From positions 8,268,001-8,332,000 of the forward strand of contig CM034411.1 of assembly GCA_019925095.2 (NCBI GenBank): a stretch of 64,000 bases of DNA, written 5' to 3'. Positions 42,301-47,062 of the stretch are shown one piece after another. The stretch's first letter is position 1. Each line of letters opens with the position of its first letter. The position numbers were made by a program, and so were the translations under genes. This DNA is from Dendrolimus kikuchii. Its lineage: Eukaryota > Arthropoda > Insecta > Lepidoptera > Lasiocampidae. Under the pieces are notes generated by a model, which worked only from the letters and a program-made list of their open reading frames with translations, was not told where the DNA came from and searched no databases.

Positions 42301-43604
42301 ACTTGTCCATTGTCTAATAATATTGACACCTGTCACCCGCACCATGCAACAGTGCAAATAGTATAATAAGCGATCTCTTCCAGACAACTCAGGTTTTATA
42401 AAGATAATCGCTTTGTACAGTGGTTTACAAATTAAATTAAAGTAAATAAAATGTATGAGTACAACACACCTGTGATATATACTACTGTATATATTACAGG
42501 TGCGTGAACGCACCTGTGGTAATTACAAATATATATAATATATAATTAGATCTGAAAAGCTGTCCATGTATTGCTCATGGCATATGGTAGCACATACGTT
42601 GTTTTTTTTTATTTTGCAGTGACAACATGGACCGCGTCCGTCAGTCACGGCTGGCGCCCCCCGGCTTCAGCCACATGAATGCGTTCGGTCTCGGCGTGCC
42701 AAGGCATCAGACACATCATCAAGGTATGCCGTGTGCTATTTCACTTATAAATAAATAATTGGCCAAGTGAGTGTTGCTTTAGACACATTGATGGGCTCCA
42801 TATTGGTGAATAGTGACTAATGTTCACTGTGTTTTTCGTTTGGTTTATATAATAAAAAATAATATAATATCTCAAGTTTATTTTTAATATTTAATTGTAT
42901 TTTTTAAAGTTAGTGTAGTATATAACAAAACTTAAATATAGATATAGAAATTATTAAATTAAAAATATCTCAAAATCTATTTAATGTATTTTGTTGAAAT
43001 TGTGTGCTATGAACCTTGGTATTATAGAATATTCTACCACATAATTTAAACTATAGAAGCAGGGATACTTTATGACTTGTAACCACTCTCACCACTTGGG
43101 TTGAATACAAAAAAAACTTATGACTTTTCAAAACCTATCTAACGATACATGCACTGGGGATTGTCACACACTTGGTTTACTTTTTTAAGATACAGGTTTA
43201 AAAATGCCAGACGATGATATAATCCGAATAAGAGAGTTGCTTGTGCGTTCCCAGGTTACAACTCGAACAGCGCGATGTTCTCAGATTGGACCCAGATGGA
43301 CCCAGCCATAATGTCCACCTCCGTAAACTTCGGCAAGGGAGCCGGCAGTGGGGTAGGACAGGCTGCTCAGGCTGCCCCCGTCCCGGCACCACAGGCACCA
43401 CTGAGCGCCCAACAGGCGGAGTTGTTCGCCAGGTTCAACCAGCTGGGCGTGGGAGTCGGCAACGGACTCAACGTGGGCAAGGGCCAAGGGTGGTCCAACG
43501 CCAAATTGCCGTGGGGCGCGCCATATGCGGCAATCCCCCTGCCCCCCGGCTTCGCGCCCTCCAAAGCTCCACAACACCCGGCAGAGTGCATCGACGCCAA
43601 GTAG
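12366..43604 (+). CDS. CNOT4: CCR4-NOT transcription complex subunit 4 (E3 ubiquitin ligase), 16 coding exons
   Basis: RING-type E3 ligase subunit associated with the CCR4-NOT deadenylase, acting in mRNA decay and co-translational quality control. Exons: 12366-12404, 17962-18036, 22390-22503, 23710-23859, 24403-24489, 26586-26775, 28607-28759, 29696-29737, 30795-30861, 30938-31116, 32121-32885, 35768-35931, 37485-37696, 40964-41110, 42620-42723, 43255-43604. All join in phase to 2838 nt, 945 residues plus stop. Domains: C4C4 RING (Cys 16, 19, 33, 35, 40, 43, 55, 58), the all-cysteine pattern specific to CNOT4; coiled basic linker 77-105; RRM about 110-190; CCCH zinc finger C198-X8-C-X4-C-X3-H216; long low-complexity Ser/Asn/Gln region; conserved acidic-hydrophobic block [17 protein letters not shown] near residue 762. 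It is longer than vertebrate CNOT4 because of the low-complexity part. Start chosen because the peptide [11 protein letters not shown] directly precedes the RING in frame. Confidence 0.95.
12480..12700. repeat. Probable dispersed repeat fragment in CNOT4 intron 1
   Basis: CpG-rich block containing GACTCGGGTGGCTATAGCA and CCAACGTGGCGAATCTCAC, unlike its AT-rich surroundings. No second copy was found in this window, so its repeat nature is inferred from composition. Confidence 0.35.
13535..13603. repeat. 9-bp minisatellite inside Helitron H2
   Basis: About seven units of ACCAAAACT with changes (ACTGAAACT, ACCGAAACA, ACCACAACT). It lies at the same internal place as the different arrays of the H2 copies at 28311 and 57724. 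Confidence 0.75.
13683..14778 (-). pseudogene. mariner transposase pseudogene (DD34D)
   Basis: Cut-and-paste transposase. ATG at 14778-14776. A helix-turn-helix region ([20 protein letters not shown], then [13 protein letters not shown]) precedes the catalytic domain: first Asp in TGDDKW, second in HHDNARLHT, third in LAPSDFHLF with 34 residues between the last two, defining DD34D mariner. Broken by an in-frame stop about 17 codons in, a likely frame shift nearby, a second stop just after LFAHL, and a SINE/LINE tail inserted at 14194-14283 between the first and second Asp. Inactive, but most of the sequence is still readable, so it is fairly young. Confidence 0.9.
14194..14283 (+). mobile_element. 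Family G LINE-like tail inserted in mariner
   Basis: Contains CCGCCCATTGTGCACATTTA, then GGTGTACAATAAAGTG and TATCTATCTATC. It is the reverse complement of part of 40563-40705. AATAAA followed by TATC repeats marks a retroposed 3' end. It interrupts the transposase between YDKNVRK and [10 protein letters not shown]. Confidence 0.8.
15208..15320. repeat. (AT)n microsatellite in Helitron H2
   Basis: Long AT/TA run with two AAGT interruptions, at the place where the 28-kb H2 copy has only a short TATATATATA. It is an expansion of an element-borne seed. Confidence 0.9.
15905..16315 (+). mobile_element. RTE-like LINE, C-terminal coding remnant
   Basis: The plus strand reads fragments of the typical C-terminal part of lepidopteran RTE-like reverse transcriptase ORFs: [40 protein letters not shown], then [13 protein letters not shown] and KERVKLRRK. 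Stops and shifts break it. GC content is higher than the flanks. Confidence 0.75.
16783..17321 (+). mobile_element. Helitron H1, complete, non-autonomous
   Basis: Begins A then TCTATAATATTATAAAATTC and ends GCGGGCTTATTCTAG then T: canonical TC...CTAG ends at an A/T site. 539 bp. The internal motif CCCGCGGGAATTT occurs repeatedly in the family. No coding. Confidence 0.85.
17962..18036 (+). CDS. CNOT4: CNOT4 exon 2 (RING, first half)
   Basis: Residues 14-38, [12 protein letters not shown]...CTCGYQ. It carries four of the eight RING cysteines. Acceptor TTTTGCAG, donor GTAAGT; 75 nt, phase 0 at both ends. Confidence 0.95.
18121..18665. mobile_element. MITE M1, longest copy
   Basis: Inverted ends TTATAAGCCGCGCGCA...AGGTTTGCCGAT at the left and ATCGGCAAACCTTCTGCGCA at the right. 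545 bp. The right inner part (GTCAACCCTACCGTCCATCG, then ACGCGTGACATCATGAGG) matches the left part of the 38043 copy in reverse. Includes a run of about 30 C-rich bases at 18160-18190. In CNOT4 intron 2. Confidence 0.8.
18160..18191. repeat. Poly-C tract
   Basis: Runs of 11-13 C interrupted by single T. Inside MITE M1. Prone to length change and sequencing error. Confidence 0.85.
18666..19663. other. CNOT4 intron 2, unassigned
   Basis: No gene or clear repeat. Several TTAGCGCAATAA and GAGTTAACTC-like short motifs recur between 18900 and 19260, perhaps remnants of an old element. Confidence 0.3.
19664..20170 (+). mobile_element. Solo LTR, Ty3/gypsy-like
   Basis: 507 bp from TGTTACAACTCAGG to CTCGCAACTCGTAACA, flanked by the exact 4-bp duplication ATAT (19660-19663 and 20171-20174). 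An AATAAA signal lies near 20115, in the expected late-LTR position. No internal gag or pol, so it is a solo LTR. Related to the copy at 6815. Confidence 0.85.
20404..20560 (+). mobile_element. RTE-like LINE C-terminal fragment
   Basis: Reads [20 protein letters not shown], with RP(K)[12 protein letters not shown] signature, then a NWKKVKEKR end. Related to fragments at 6175 and 46310. Strongly 5'-truncated. Confidence 0.75.
20853..21088 (+). mobile_element. Helitron H3, 236 bp
   Basis: A then TCTTATACTAATATATAAAG at the start and CGCGGGCACAGCTAG then T at the end. The block GAGTTTGTTTCTTTGAACGC, GCTAATCTCAGGAACTAC is a common lepidopteran Helitron motif. Non-coding. Confidence 0.8.
21094..21410 (-). 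mobile_element. Family A SINE-like repeat, full length
   Basis: Starts 6 bp after the H3 Helitron. Plus-strand order T-run, GCAGGAGTTCAGCAGATCGG, ending CTGCACGGAT. The frames on both strands here match those at 10387 and 47619. Confidence 0.87.
21845..22088 (+). mobile_element. Family A copy, internally deleted
   Basis: Sense copy with a shortened head (CCGTGCAAGATGCCGTCGCA) and a missing segment before CTGTTTGCTGAACTCGTGCA; ends in a poly(A) run. Opposite in direction to the copy at 21094. Confidence 0.8.
22175..22222. repeat. 48-bp near-perfect palindrome
   Basis: Left arm AGATTTAAGGCTATACT (22175-22191) and right arm AGTATAGCCTTAAATCT (22206-22222) are exact reverse complements. The 14 bases between are also palindromic (TACTATAGTA core) apart from one A/G pair. 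It lies 167 bp before CNOT4 exon 3. Confidence 0.93.
22390..22503 (+). CDS. CNOT4: CNOT4 exon 3 (RING, second half)
   Basis: Residues 39-76, beginning [20 protein letters not shown]. It supplies the remaining four zinc cysteines and the helix that contacts E2 enzymes in family members. Acceptor TCATTGCAG, donor GTAAAC. Confidence 0.95.
22504..23709. other. CNOT4 intron 3
   Basis: About 1.2 kb AT-rich. Contains an adjacent imperfect duplication near 22945-23010 (ACTTTTAAATTTAATT repeated). No gene recognised. Confidence 0.45.
23710..23859 (+). CDS. CNOT4: CNOT4 exon 4 (basic linker and start of RRM)
   Basis: Residues 77-126. A Lys/Arg-rich helix is followed by [20 protein letters not shown], the first RRM strand (RNP2). 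GC-rich compared with its introns. Acceptor TTCAAAG is weak, but the phase and protein match are clear. Confidence 0.93.
23878..24000. repeat. Imperfect CCATC-rich minisatellite
   Basis: Short units such as CACCATCCGCC and ATCCACCAT repeat irregularly in CNOT4 intron 4. A second patch (ACATCCACAATCCAGCA) follows at 24178-24250. The patches may have been one array, split by the block at 24004-24130. Confidence 0.7.
24004..24130. repeat. Possible insertion between two minisatellite patches
   Basis: GC-richer block (GGGGGTAGCATTTACGCATC, CTTAGGGGAGGTCTACGAAG) separating similar repeat patches. No second copy in the window. Confidence 0.35.
24403..24489 (+). CDS. CNOT4: CNOT4 exon 5 (RRM)
   Basis: Residues 127-155, [20 protein letters not shown] then QSTAYAGSQ, the first helix and second strand of the RRM. 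Phase 0 at both ends. Confidence 0.95.
24537..24730 (+). mobile_element. tRNA-SINE I, diverged partial copy
   Basis: tRNA-like head CCCGGTAGCTCAGTGTATAA with a decayed B box (GGGTTTTAATCC), then body pieces CAGTTTTCTGGTGC and CTGCCTTGGACAAGTG as in copies at 3801 and 37101. Confidence 0.6.
24957..25385. repeat. 28-bp minisatellite, about 15 units
   Basis: Unit about 28 bp, of type GGGCATGGGATAGAAGGGAT plus GGTATATA, repeated with point changes and one disruption near 25270. In CNOT4 intron 5. Since 28 is not a multiple of 3 and the unit lacks minus-strand stops, several frames stay open for 60-155 codons; these are not genes. Confidence 0.93.
25386..25640 (+). repeat. Family D dispersed repeat
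   Basis: ACTTCTCACTCATCG, CACGCCGATATTCTCTG, AGCGTGGTATCACATCATCC and TAATCAAGATAATAATTC recur in the same order at 54420-54640. The 28-bp minisatellite directly precedes it and may have grown from its purine-rich end. Confidence 0.7.
26120..26555. mobile_element. Fold-back Helitron H1 with two 3' ends
   Basis: The left half is H1 in minus orientation and the right half is H1 in plus orientation. Both outer ends are the H1 3' end: A-CTAG-GATATGCC at 26119 and GGGCATATC-CTAG-T at 26555. The inner junction near 26320-26345 joins two copies of the middle. Flanks are A and T as for a Helitron insertion. It stops 30 bp before CNOT4 exon 6. Confidence 0.82.
26586..26775 (+). CDS. CNOT4: CNOT4 exon 6 (RRM end and CCCH zinc finger)
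   Basis: Residues 156-218 plus one base. PSASAYVTY is the RNP1-like strand and [19 protein letters not shown] is the zinc finger. Very GC-rich. A fold-back Helitron ends 30 bp before its first base. Confidence 0.95.
26931..27434 (+). mobile_element. Helitron H1, complete
   Basis: A then TCTATCTATAGTATTATACA at the start, GCGGGCAGATCCTAG then T at the end. 504 bp, about 155 bp after CNOT4 exon 6. Confidence 0.83.
27528..27592 (-). mobile_element. Helitron H2 3'-end fragment
   Basis: ATAGAGTTTACCCTGTCAAC and TTGTTTAAAGAGCAGGC match the 3' terminal region of H2 at 13199 and 57331. Cut off by the MITE that follows. Confidence 0.6.
27596..27962 (+). mobile_element. MITE M2, complete
   Basis: 367 bp with inverted ends GGGGCCCAATTCTGCTATT and GGGGCTTAATTCTTCTATT (right end read on the minus strand; 16 of 19 match). 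Subterminal stem AATATCTT...AAGATATT. No coding. Second copy, reversed, at 8090. Target duplication not resolved. Confidence 0.75.
27980..28587 (+). mobile_element. Helitron H2, complete
   Basis: A then TCCCTATTTATATTATAAAT and GCGAAAGTAACTCTGTCTGT, a widespread lepidopteran element start. Ends GGAGTAAACTCTAA then T. 608 bp. Contains a 9-bp array at 28311-28385. Ends 19 bp before CNOT4 exon 7. Confidence 0.83.
28311..28385. repeat. 9-bp minisatellite inside Helitron H2
   Basis: About eight units of GGGTCCACT type (GGGTTCACT, AGATCCACT, TGGTCAACT). Same internal position as the unrelated 9-bp and 8-bp arrays in the other two H2 copies. Confidence 0.8.
28607..28759 (+). CDS. CNOT4: CNOT4 exon 7
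   Basis: Residues 219-269. [20 protein letters not shown] is the conserved CNOT4 segment after the zinc finger. 153 nt, phase 1 at both ends. A Helitron ends 19 bp before it. Confidence 0.93.
28760..29695. other. CNOT4 intron 7
   Basis: AT-rich, no recognised element except an 18-bp (CA)n run at 29509-29526. Confidence 0.5.
29696..29737 (+). CDS. CNOT4: CNOT4 exon 8 (42-nt exon)
   Basis: Encodes [17 protein letters not shown] residues. Acceptor TTTTACAG and donor GTAAGT are both good. Phase 1 at both ends, so skipping would keep the frame. Confidence 0.8.
29889..29962. repeat. (CTATTGAT)n-type satellite patch
   Basis: Short tandem units ATTGATCT and ATTGATCG in CNOT4 intron 8. Confidence 0.8.
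29990..30145 (+). mobile_element. Retroposon 3' part with (TATG)n tail
   Basis: GTGTAAGAATAAGCCTAAATGG, GTGCCTACCCCGCAAGGGAA, CTGGCGTGAAGTTGTG then TATG repeats. The reverse tail recurs at 62802-62850 and the body near 35218-35268. A LINE or SINE 3' end. Confidence 0.6.
30152..30262. repeat. Intronic direct duplication, first copy
   Basis: AATCAGTTACACTTTTCAGA through AATTACCTGTACTAAAATG, nearly identical to 30459-30571. The flanking TCTTTGGAATTTGATGA block also has a mate near 29841. Confidence 0.85.
30459..30571. repeat. Intronic direct duplication, second copy
   Basis: Second copy of 30152-30262 with a few substitutions and a small AT insertion. Both lie within CNOT4 intron 8. Confidence 0.85.
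30795..30861 (+). CDS. CNOT4: CNOT4 exon 9
   Basis: Encodes [20 protein letters not shown]. Acceptor ATTACAG, donor GTGAGT. It is followed by a 76-bp intron, the shortest in the gene. Confidence 0.82.
30938..31116 (+). CDS. CNOT4: CNOT4 exon 10
   Basis: Gly/Ser-rich stretch then [20 protein letters not shown]. The WPSL motif is also typical of CNOT4 linkers. Phase 2 in, phase 1 out. Confidence 0.88.
31147..31450 (-). mobile_element. Family A SINE-like repeat, diverged
   Basis: Plus strand from ATAATTGCATGAGTTCAACAGA to TTCCTTCACGGAT. Many substitutions compared with other copies, so an older insertion. In CNOT4 intron 10. Confidence 0.8.
31860..32030 (+). mobile_element. Helitron H1, 5' half only
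   Basis: A then TCTATAATATTATAAAATTC, and internal GTTCGGGTTCACGTAAAAAC. The 3' half is lost. It lies just upstream of CNOT4 exon 11 (32121). Confidence 0.75.
32121..32885 (+). CDS. CNOT4: CNOT4 exon 11 (large low-complexity exon)
   Basis: 765 nt, about 255 residues rich in Ser, Asn, Gln, Asp and Leu. It contains a quasi-repeat of Leu-Leu motifs ([20 protein letters not shown]). Likely disordered. Phase 1 at both ends. Confidence 0.9.
32956..33394. mobile_element. Non-autonomous hAT element
   Basis: Inverted ends TAGAGATGTGCC. Flanks TTTTTAAT (32948-32955) and TTTTTAAC (33395-33402) form an 8-bp target duplication with one change, as expected of hAT. Palindromic CCGACTAGTCGG motifs sit near both ends. 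439 bp, no coding. In CNOT4 intron 11. Confidence 0.85.
34373..34546 (-). mobile_element. Family A, diverged and shortened
   Basis: T-run then ATTGCTCAAGTAAGGCAGAC, TGCAACACCAGAGGTGCTAC, ending TTTCTGCACAGAT. The middle is deleted. Confidence 0.65.
34547..35767. other. CNOT4 intron 11, right part
   Basis: No gene recognised. 34570-34740 is GC-richer and may be an old LINE fragment. 35210-35270 contains the reverse of the body of the 29990 retroposon (GGCTTATTCTTGCACACCTC). Confidence 0.35.
35768..35931 (+). CDS. CNOT4: CNOT4 exon 12
   Basis: Encodes a Pro/Met/Gln/His-rich segment ([20 protein letters not shown]). Donor GTGAGA at 35932. An open frame continues past the donor into repeat DNA to 36273; that extension is not conserved-looking. 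Confidence 0.88.
36145..36345 (+). mobile_element. Helitron H1 internal fragment
   Basis: TTTGTCCGGGATTCACGTAC, GCGGTTTTCGCTGATC, CATCCCGCGGGAATTTTTTC and TTATTTAAAATGGCCAGAT match the H1 middle. Both ends are missing. A short family A piece (36020-36090) precedes it. Confidence 0.7.
36593..36640 (+). mobile_element. Family A 3' end fragment
   Basis: CTGTCTGCCTGTCTGCTGAAC followed by a GCAATAAACAAA tail; only the last about 45 bases of family A. Confidence 0.65.
36670..36775 (-). mobile_element. Family G LINE-like tail
   Basis: GATAGATAGATAGAGAATATT then TTATTGTACACCAAAG and AGCTATCTTTTCCAGGCAAC. Reverse of the 51739 copy. Confidence 0.7.
36803..37031 (-). mobile_element. tRNA-derived SINE, family II
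   Basis: On the minus strand the head reads GGCCTCTATGGTTGAGCGGG (A box) and a B box GGTTCGATTTC around 36957-36967, with tail toward 36803. Related copies at 38231 and 62917. Confidence 0.78.
37101..37410 (+). mobile_element. tRNA-derived SINE, family I
   Basis: Perfect B box GGTTCGATCC at 37162-37171. The body CTAACAATGGTGAAGGAAAAC and the AT-rich tail match copies at 3801 and 5217. Its tail ends about 75 bp before CNOT4 exon 13. Confidence 0.83.
37485..37696 (+). CDS. CNOT4: CNOT4 exon 13
   Basis: Residues 676-745: [20 protein letters not shown], then a Gly/Ser/Ala stretch and [14 protein letters not shown]. Acceptor is CAGCAG, a tandem NAGNAG site: exon start at 37485 or 37488, with or without one Gln. 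Confidence 0.93.
38043..38230. mobile_element. MITE M1, 188-bp deletion derivative
   Basis: Ends TTATAGCCCGTGCGCAGAAG and ATCGGCAAACCTTCTGAGTG. The left inner part is the reverse of the right inner part of the 18121 copy, so it is an internally deleted relative in opposite orientation. Confidence 0.8.
38231..38410 (-). mobile_element. tRNA-SINE II, truncated head
   Basis: TTAAGCAAGTTACGCTTGTG, GGGGCCGATCCCAGACGC and CAGGAGTCGAACCTGGAGC (B box in reverse). Directly abuts MITE M1. Confidence 0.75.
38419..38720 (-). mobile_element. Family A SINE-like repeat
   Basis: Plus strand from the T-run and TAGAGTACAGCAGACAGG to CCGTTCATGCATGGAT. It follows the SINE II directly. Diverged copy. Confidence 0.8.
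39188..39608 (-). mobile_element. Helitron H1, complete but shortened
   Basis: Plus strand A-CTAG-GATATGCCGGTGACTTC at 39187 and ATGATATTATAGA-T at 39608: TC...CTAG ends at an A/T site on the minus strand. 421 bp. Confidence 0.82.
39890..40275 (-). mobile_element. RTE-like LINE C-terminal coding fragment and 3' end
   Basis: The minus strand reads [40 protein letters not shown], then [23 protein letters not shown] and [20 protein letters not shown], the conserved C-terminal end of a lepidopteran RTE-like reverse transcriptase, with a few stops. Ends with the tail near 39890. Confidence 0.85.
40563..40705 (-). mobile_element. Family G LINE-like tail
   Basis: AGATAGATAGATAACACTTT, TTGTACACCATTACAG, GTGCACAATGGGCGGTC and GCGATCTCTTCCAGACAAC. 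Its TATC-ended 3' part is the same sequence that interrupts mariner at 14194. Confidence 0.8.
40964..41110 (+). CDS. CNOT4: CNOT4 exon 14 (conserved C-terminal motif)
   Basis: Encodes [20 protein letters not shown] followed by [20 protein letters not shown]. The second block is the best conserved part of the C-terminal half of CNOT4 proteins and may include the CAF40-binding helix described for insect NOT4 (inference). Confidence 0.95.
41417..41823 (+). mobile_element. Helitron H1
   Basis: TCTCTAATATTAAAAAATTC at the start and GCGGGCATATCCTAG then T at the end. 407 bp with an internal deletion; the first bases are slightly decayed and the 5' flank is G, not A. Confidence 0.78.
41824..42619. 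other. CNOT4 intron 14, right part
   Basis: 41850-42290 is moderately GC-rich and may be a decayed transposon (several AACG and GTGAGCG motifs). A family G scrap (AAGCGATCTCTTCCAGACAA) lies at 42367-42390. No gene recognised. Confidence 0.35.
42620..42723 (+). CDS. CNOT4: CNOT4 exon 15
   Basis: Encodes [20 protein letters not shown] and further. The APPGF motif is typical of the CNOT4 C-terminal region. Acceptor ATTTTGCAG, donor GTATGC. Confidence 0.93.
42724..43254. other. CNOT4 intron 15
   Basis: AT-rich, about 530 bp; no repeat or gene seen. Confidence 0.5.
43255..43604 (+). CDS. CNOT4: CNOT4 exon 16 (terminal)
   Basis: Residues 830-945: [16 protein letters not shown], then an Ala/Pro/Gln segment, [10 protein letters not shown], and [11 protein letters not shown] near the end. 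Stop TAG at 43602-43604. GC-rich. Frames on the opposite strand here are shadows. Confidence 0.95.
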
Positions 43605-43723
43605 GCGCCGACCGCACCGCGACCACACCGCGACCACACAGCGGCCACACTCAGTGCAATCCCCGCCGGCGGACAACCACATCATGCCATGGAAAGACTA
43701 TCTACTAAGAATGATAATAGTCT

Positions 43724-43750
43724 AATAAAAAATGTAGCTCTGAAAATAAA
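43724..43750 (+). promoter_or_regulatory. CNOT4 poly(A) signals
   Basis: AATAAA at 43724-43729 and again at 43745-43750, 120-146 bp after the stop codon. Either could define a short 3' UTR; longer UTRs cannot be excluded. Confidence 0.6.
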
Positions 43751-43850
43751 CCATAAACCACTGATCTCTATTAATACCACTGTACACTGTAACTCAAATT
43801 GGAGTCGTAACTGTTAACGGTTTCGGTAGTTTATAAATCTCGGCTCAATA

Positions 43851-43885
43851 TTAAATCAGTCTCGATTTGACCGAGACTGATTTAA
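43851..43885. repeat. Perfect 14-bp stem, 7-nt loop hairpin
   Basis: TTAAATCAGTCTCG and CGAGACTGATTTAA are exact reverse complements around ATTTGAC. One more A-T pair and a T-G wobble extend it. It lies about 250 bp after the CNOT4 stop. Confidence 0.93.
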
Positions 43886-46309
43886 TGAGAATTTTAGAGA
43901 CTAGGGATTTGACCATCTGTCAGTCGAATGGATCTTGACACGCACTGGTATGTTTTTTTTATCAAAGTTACAGACTTGGCGTTCAGTACTGTTAGATTGT
44001 GTCTCATCAAAAAAGTCAAACCGTAAAAAATTGAACTAATCACACAGATCAACCCAGCCACATTGTTTTTGTTTTATCAAGTATAATGTAAATGTTACAT
44101 TATATTATTATTATTCTATTCACTAATACTATAAAATTGTAACCTTTCTAAAATTATTTTTTCTTTCTAACATTCAGATGCACGACTATAGCGTCCCGTG
44201 TGAGCGACTTCTTTCGTGAGACAGAGTCTTCATATAAATGCCAAGAATGTTTTTATATCAGTTAAAGCGCCACTTGCGGCAGTCTCTGGAACTAATATTA
44301 GTTACTTGTGCTAGCAACACAAGTAACTTTTTAGTTCACTGAAACTTTCGTATTCGGCGCCTTGACTATCAGCGCCCAAAATGGCGCCAATTAAAAAAGA
44401 TCAAAAACAAAACGATAGCAGCCTGTCCAATGGTAATAAAAGACGTCAGTGCCCTGACCTACATTTTCAGAGAGCAATACAGATTTTTCGTCTACGTTTT
44501 GATATAGCAAAACATTACCCATTGCAGAGATTAGCCGTTAAATGAGATATTTTATATTGCTAATAGTGGTAATTGCAAAATATGCAACTTTTTAGTTCAG
44601 TGACAAACAGAGAATAAATTACAATTTGGCGACAATCAAATTTCAACATATAAAGAGGAAAATATCTAAAAAGGTACAGCTCGGTGTCAAAAAGGATCAT
44701 GCAATATTACTAATATATACTTAATCGAAATGTTGTTATTTAAATCATATTTTTAGATCATGTTAGTCAAAAACTTCAAGTTTTATTAAGTTTCTTTACA
44801 ATTTTGTTTTTGCTAATTTAAAAAATTAGTTTACATAGTCTAAAAAATAGTCTGTTTTTACGCCTTAGTTATTAATCTAATCTTTGCATAAACGTCGTCA
44901 GGGGTACAGAAAAGTATATAGGATACTATTCACTTCCAAATAAAGAGTACAGTTTCAGAAGGATAGAAAAATTAGGCTATATATTAAATAGATGGCGCTA
45001 CAGTCGCGTTCTCTTTTTGACAGTTCACAAACTAGTTAGGTTGCTATGACGATGTGTTGTTTTAAAGTGGCATAGAATGAGTACTATTCATCCGGAGAAA
45101 ATGCATTTTCCAATGTACAGAGAAAGACTCAAATTGATTGACAAATGGCCGGTTCTTATATCTTACTATTCATCTGTTTCTTGTCTTACAATTGGTTGAA
45201 TTTTAACCGATATTAAGGTAAAGGAACGGTCGGTAAGATTCGGCGAAATATCTACATTACCGCGAGCGAAACGCTGGGAAAAGCTAGTAAAACAATTTTG
45301 GTTGAGTGGTAATGTTCTTGTTATGTCAGAACATAAGAAAAGAGAAATGTGGCGACTTCTAAAAATGTATGAATCAGGCGCTTTATACCGTTACATTTTT
45401 TATTGTGCTGTTTTGGTACTTGGTATAATTTTTCCATGAATATGTTATAATTATTCGATTCTAATTATTGTTATTATCCGTTGGTGATGTGATCGATTAA
45501 ATCTTTGTAATTACAAGGAAAATCTAAATTAGCGACAAAGAGAATATGACAACAGAGAAATTTGTAAAATAAATTAACATATTTGTTTTATTCGAGGGAA
45601 AGTTTGATTTATTCGTTGGTGTTTTTAGTTTTGGGCCATTGCGCACGAGGGGGCGCGCTATATTCGTTACACAATTTATATGTTTACTATAAACGTATTC
45701 CTGTTACGACAAATTATATTTTCTATATTAAACTGAGATGCCAATAAATCGCTGTTCCATTTGTACCTTATTGAGCCATTAATCGTGGAAGACATCATTA
45801 AATTAAAAAAACAATTCAATTTTCAATGTTTTAATGATATCACCTTCATCTCACGTCATTTGCTTGGTGTATAAAAATATTCAAAGACACATTCCAAGCT
45901 AATGCTTAAATATTTTCTATGTATGACAGTATTAGAGGTTTTAAAATTATTCTAAACATATATATATCGGCGTTTGTATATTTAGGTCACAATAATATTA
46001 GACAAGCTGACTGTTGAGGGCCTAAAACGGTCGCCTTTGGAGAATCGGTTAGTGAAATTGACACGTCTACATATACTAGTAGTTGTCTTGTCATGTTCAT
46101 CGTATGAATCTGCGAAAACGAACTTTTTAGGCACTCTGAATTCTACCGGCGACGTCCTGCTCCCGACAGCCAGCATTGGCACGAGGTGGAGGAGGTCTTT
46201 GCCAAAAGGCACTACGAGATGAGCGATTCGATTGAGACGAAAACATTGAAAAAGCCCACCGCATTTCAGATTTATGGCTATATTAAAAAATTCGACAAGA
46301 CCAGAGTAC
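43886..46309. other. Intergenic, unassigned
   Basis: About 2.4 kb between CNOT4 and the dehydrogenase gene. It contains a small hairpin (AGTTACTTGTG / CACAAGTAACT, 44300-44328). 45980-46240 has overlapping frames of about 60-76 codons on both strands, GC-richer than the surroundings, with no recognised domain. Confidence 0.35.
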
Positions 46310-46455
46310 AGTAGGCCAGAAAAGAGATGGATGGATCGTGTGAAGTGACTTGAAGATTTGTGGTAGGATCTATGCCAGAATAGTTTGGAAGAAGAGAACG
46401 TTTTGTGCCGATCTTAAATGAATGTGAGAAGGTGAAAGAAAAGAAGAGAATACCC
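46310..46455 (+). mobile_element. RTE-like LINE C-terminal fragment
   Basis: AGGCCAGAAAAGAGATGGAT then GGATCGTGTGAAG reads RPEKRWMDRVK, the signature seen at 20404. Only the last part of the element. Confidence 0.65.
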
Positions 46456-46709
46456 GACAAGTGAAATCGTTATATTTTTAATTCATTGAATTTTTTTAGT
46501 GCAAAGTTTAATTAGGTTTGAGAATGTTTTATGGTTCTCGGTACAAGATCTTTTGAACCACACATACCGCTATTTTGAATTTCAATCTACAAATATTATT
46601 ATATACCCTTTGACTTGCGAACGATGGAAATCCTATGGCTCGAAAAGGCTCAATTTTATCAAACAGTTGAGATTTTCAACACAATTCTTTCTTTAAATAT
46701 TTTTCTTCA

Positions 46710-46726
46710 TTTATTATAAGTTTATT
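46710..46726 (-). promoter_or_regulatory. Poly(A) signals of the dehydrogenase gene
   Basis: TTTATT on the plus strand at 46710-46715 and 46721-46726 gives AATAAA on the minus strand, about 125-140 bp after the stop. Confidence 0.5.
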
Positions 46727-46850
46727 TATTTTTCTGTTGTTCTCTGATGATATAGTTATAAAATAAAGGGTTGAACCCGTTTCATATTCTTCGTTTTGCG
46801 CGCTCCTTACGTTCTTGTGAGATTGTGGAGGGCTTATAAAAATGTATTTC

Positions 46851-47062
46851 CTAATTAATTTGCTTCCCATCGATATACTGACGTGGATCAGGACCATCCC
46901 ATGGAACGGGCTTTCCGTTGCTCCAAATGTAAAGGCCGGTATCCTGAGGTTCTAATGCAAGCTTGACTACAACTTCCGCAGCATCTTCGGGCGTCACGTT
47001 GCCAGAGCCGCGGGTCATATCAGAAATTACATAGCCTGGATGAATGCAGTTCACCTTTACAC
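46851..47062 (-). CDS. SDR gene, exon 2 (C-terminal 70 residues)
   Basis: Acceptor TTTTAG on the minus strand. Encodes VKVNCIHPGYVISDMTRGSG and a C-terminus with ...GLYIWSNGKPVPWDG. The HPG motif follows the usual SDR strand after the active site. Stop TAG at 46853-46851. Confidence 0.92.

Noticed and set aside
43198..43725. Several overlapping frames on both strands in the last CNOT4 exon
   Set aside because: GC-rich coding sequence leaves other frames open by chance; only the frame ending at 43604 continues the CNOT4 protein.
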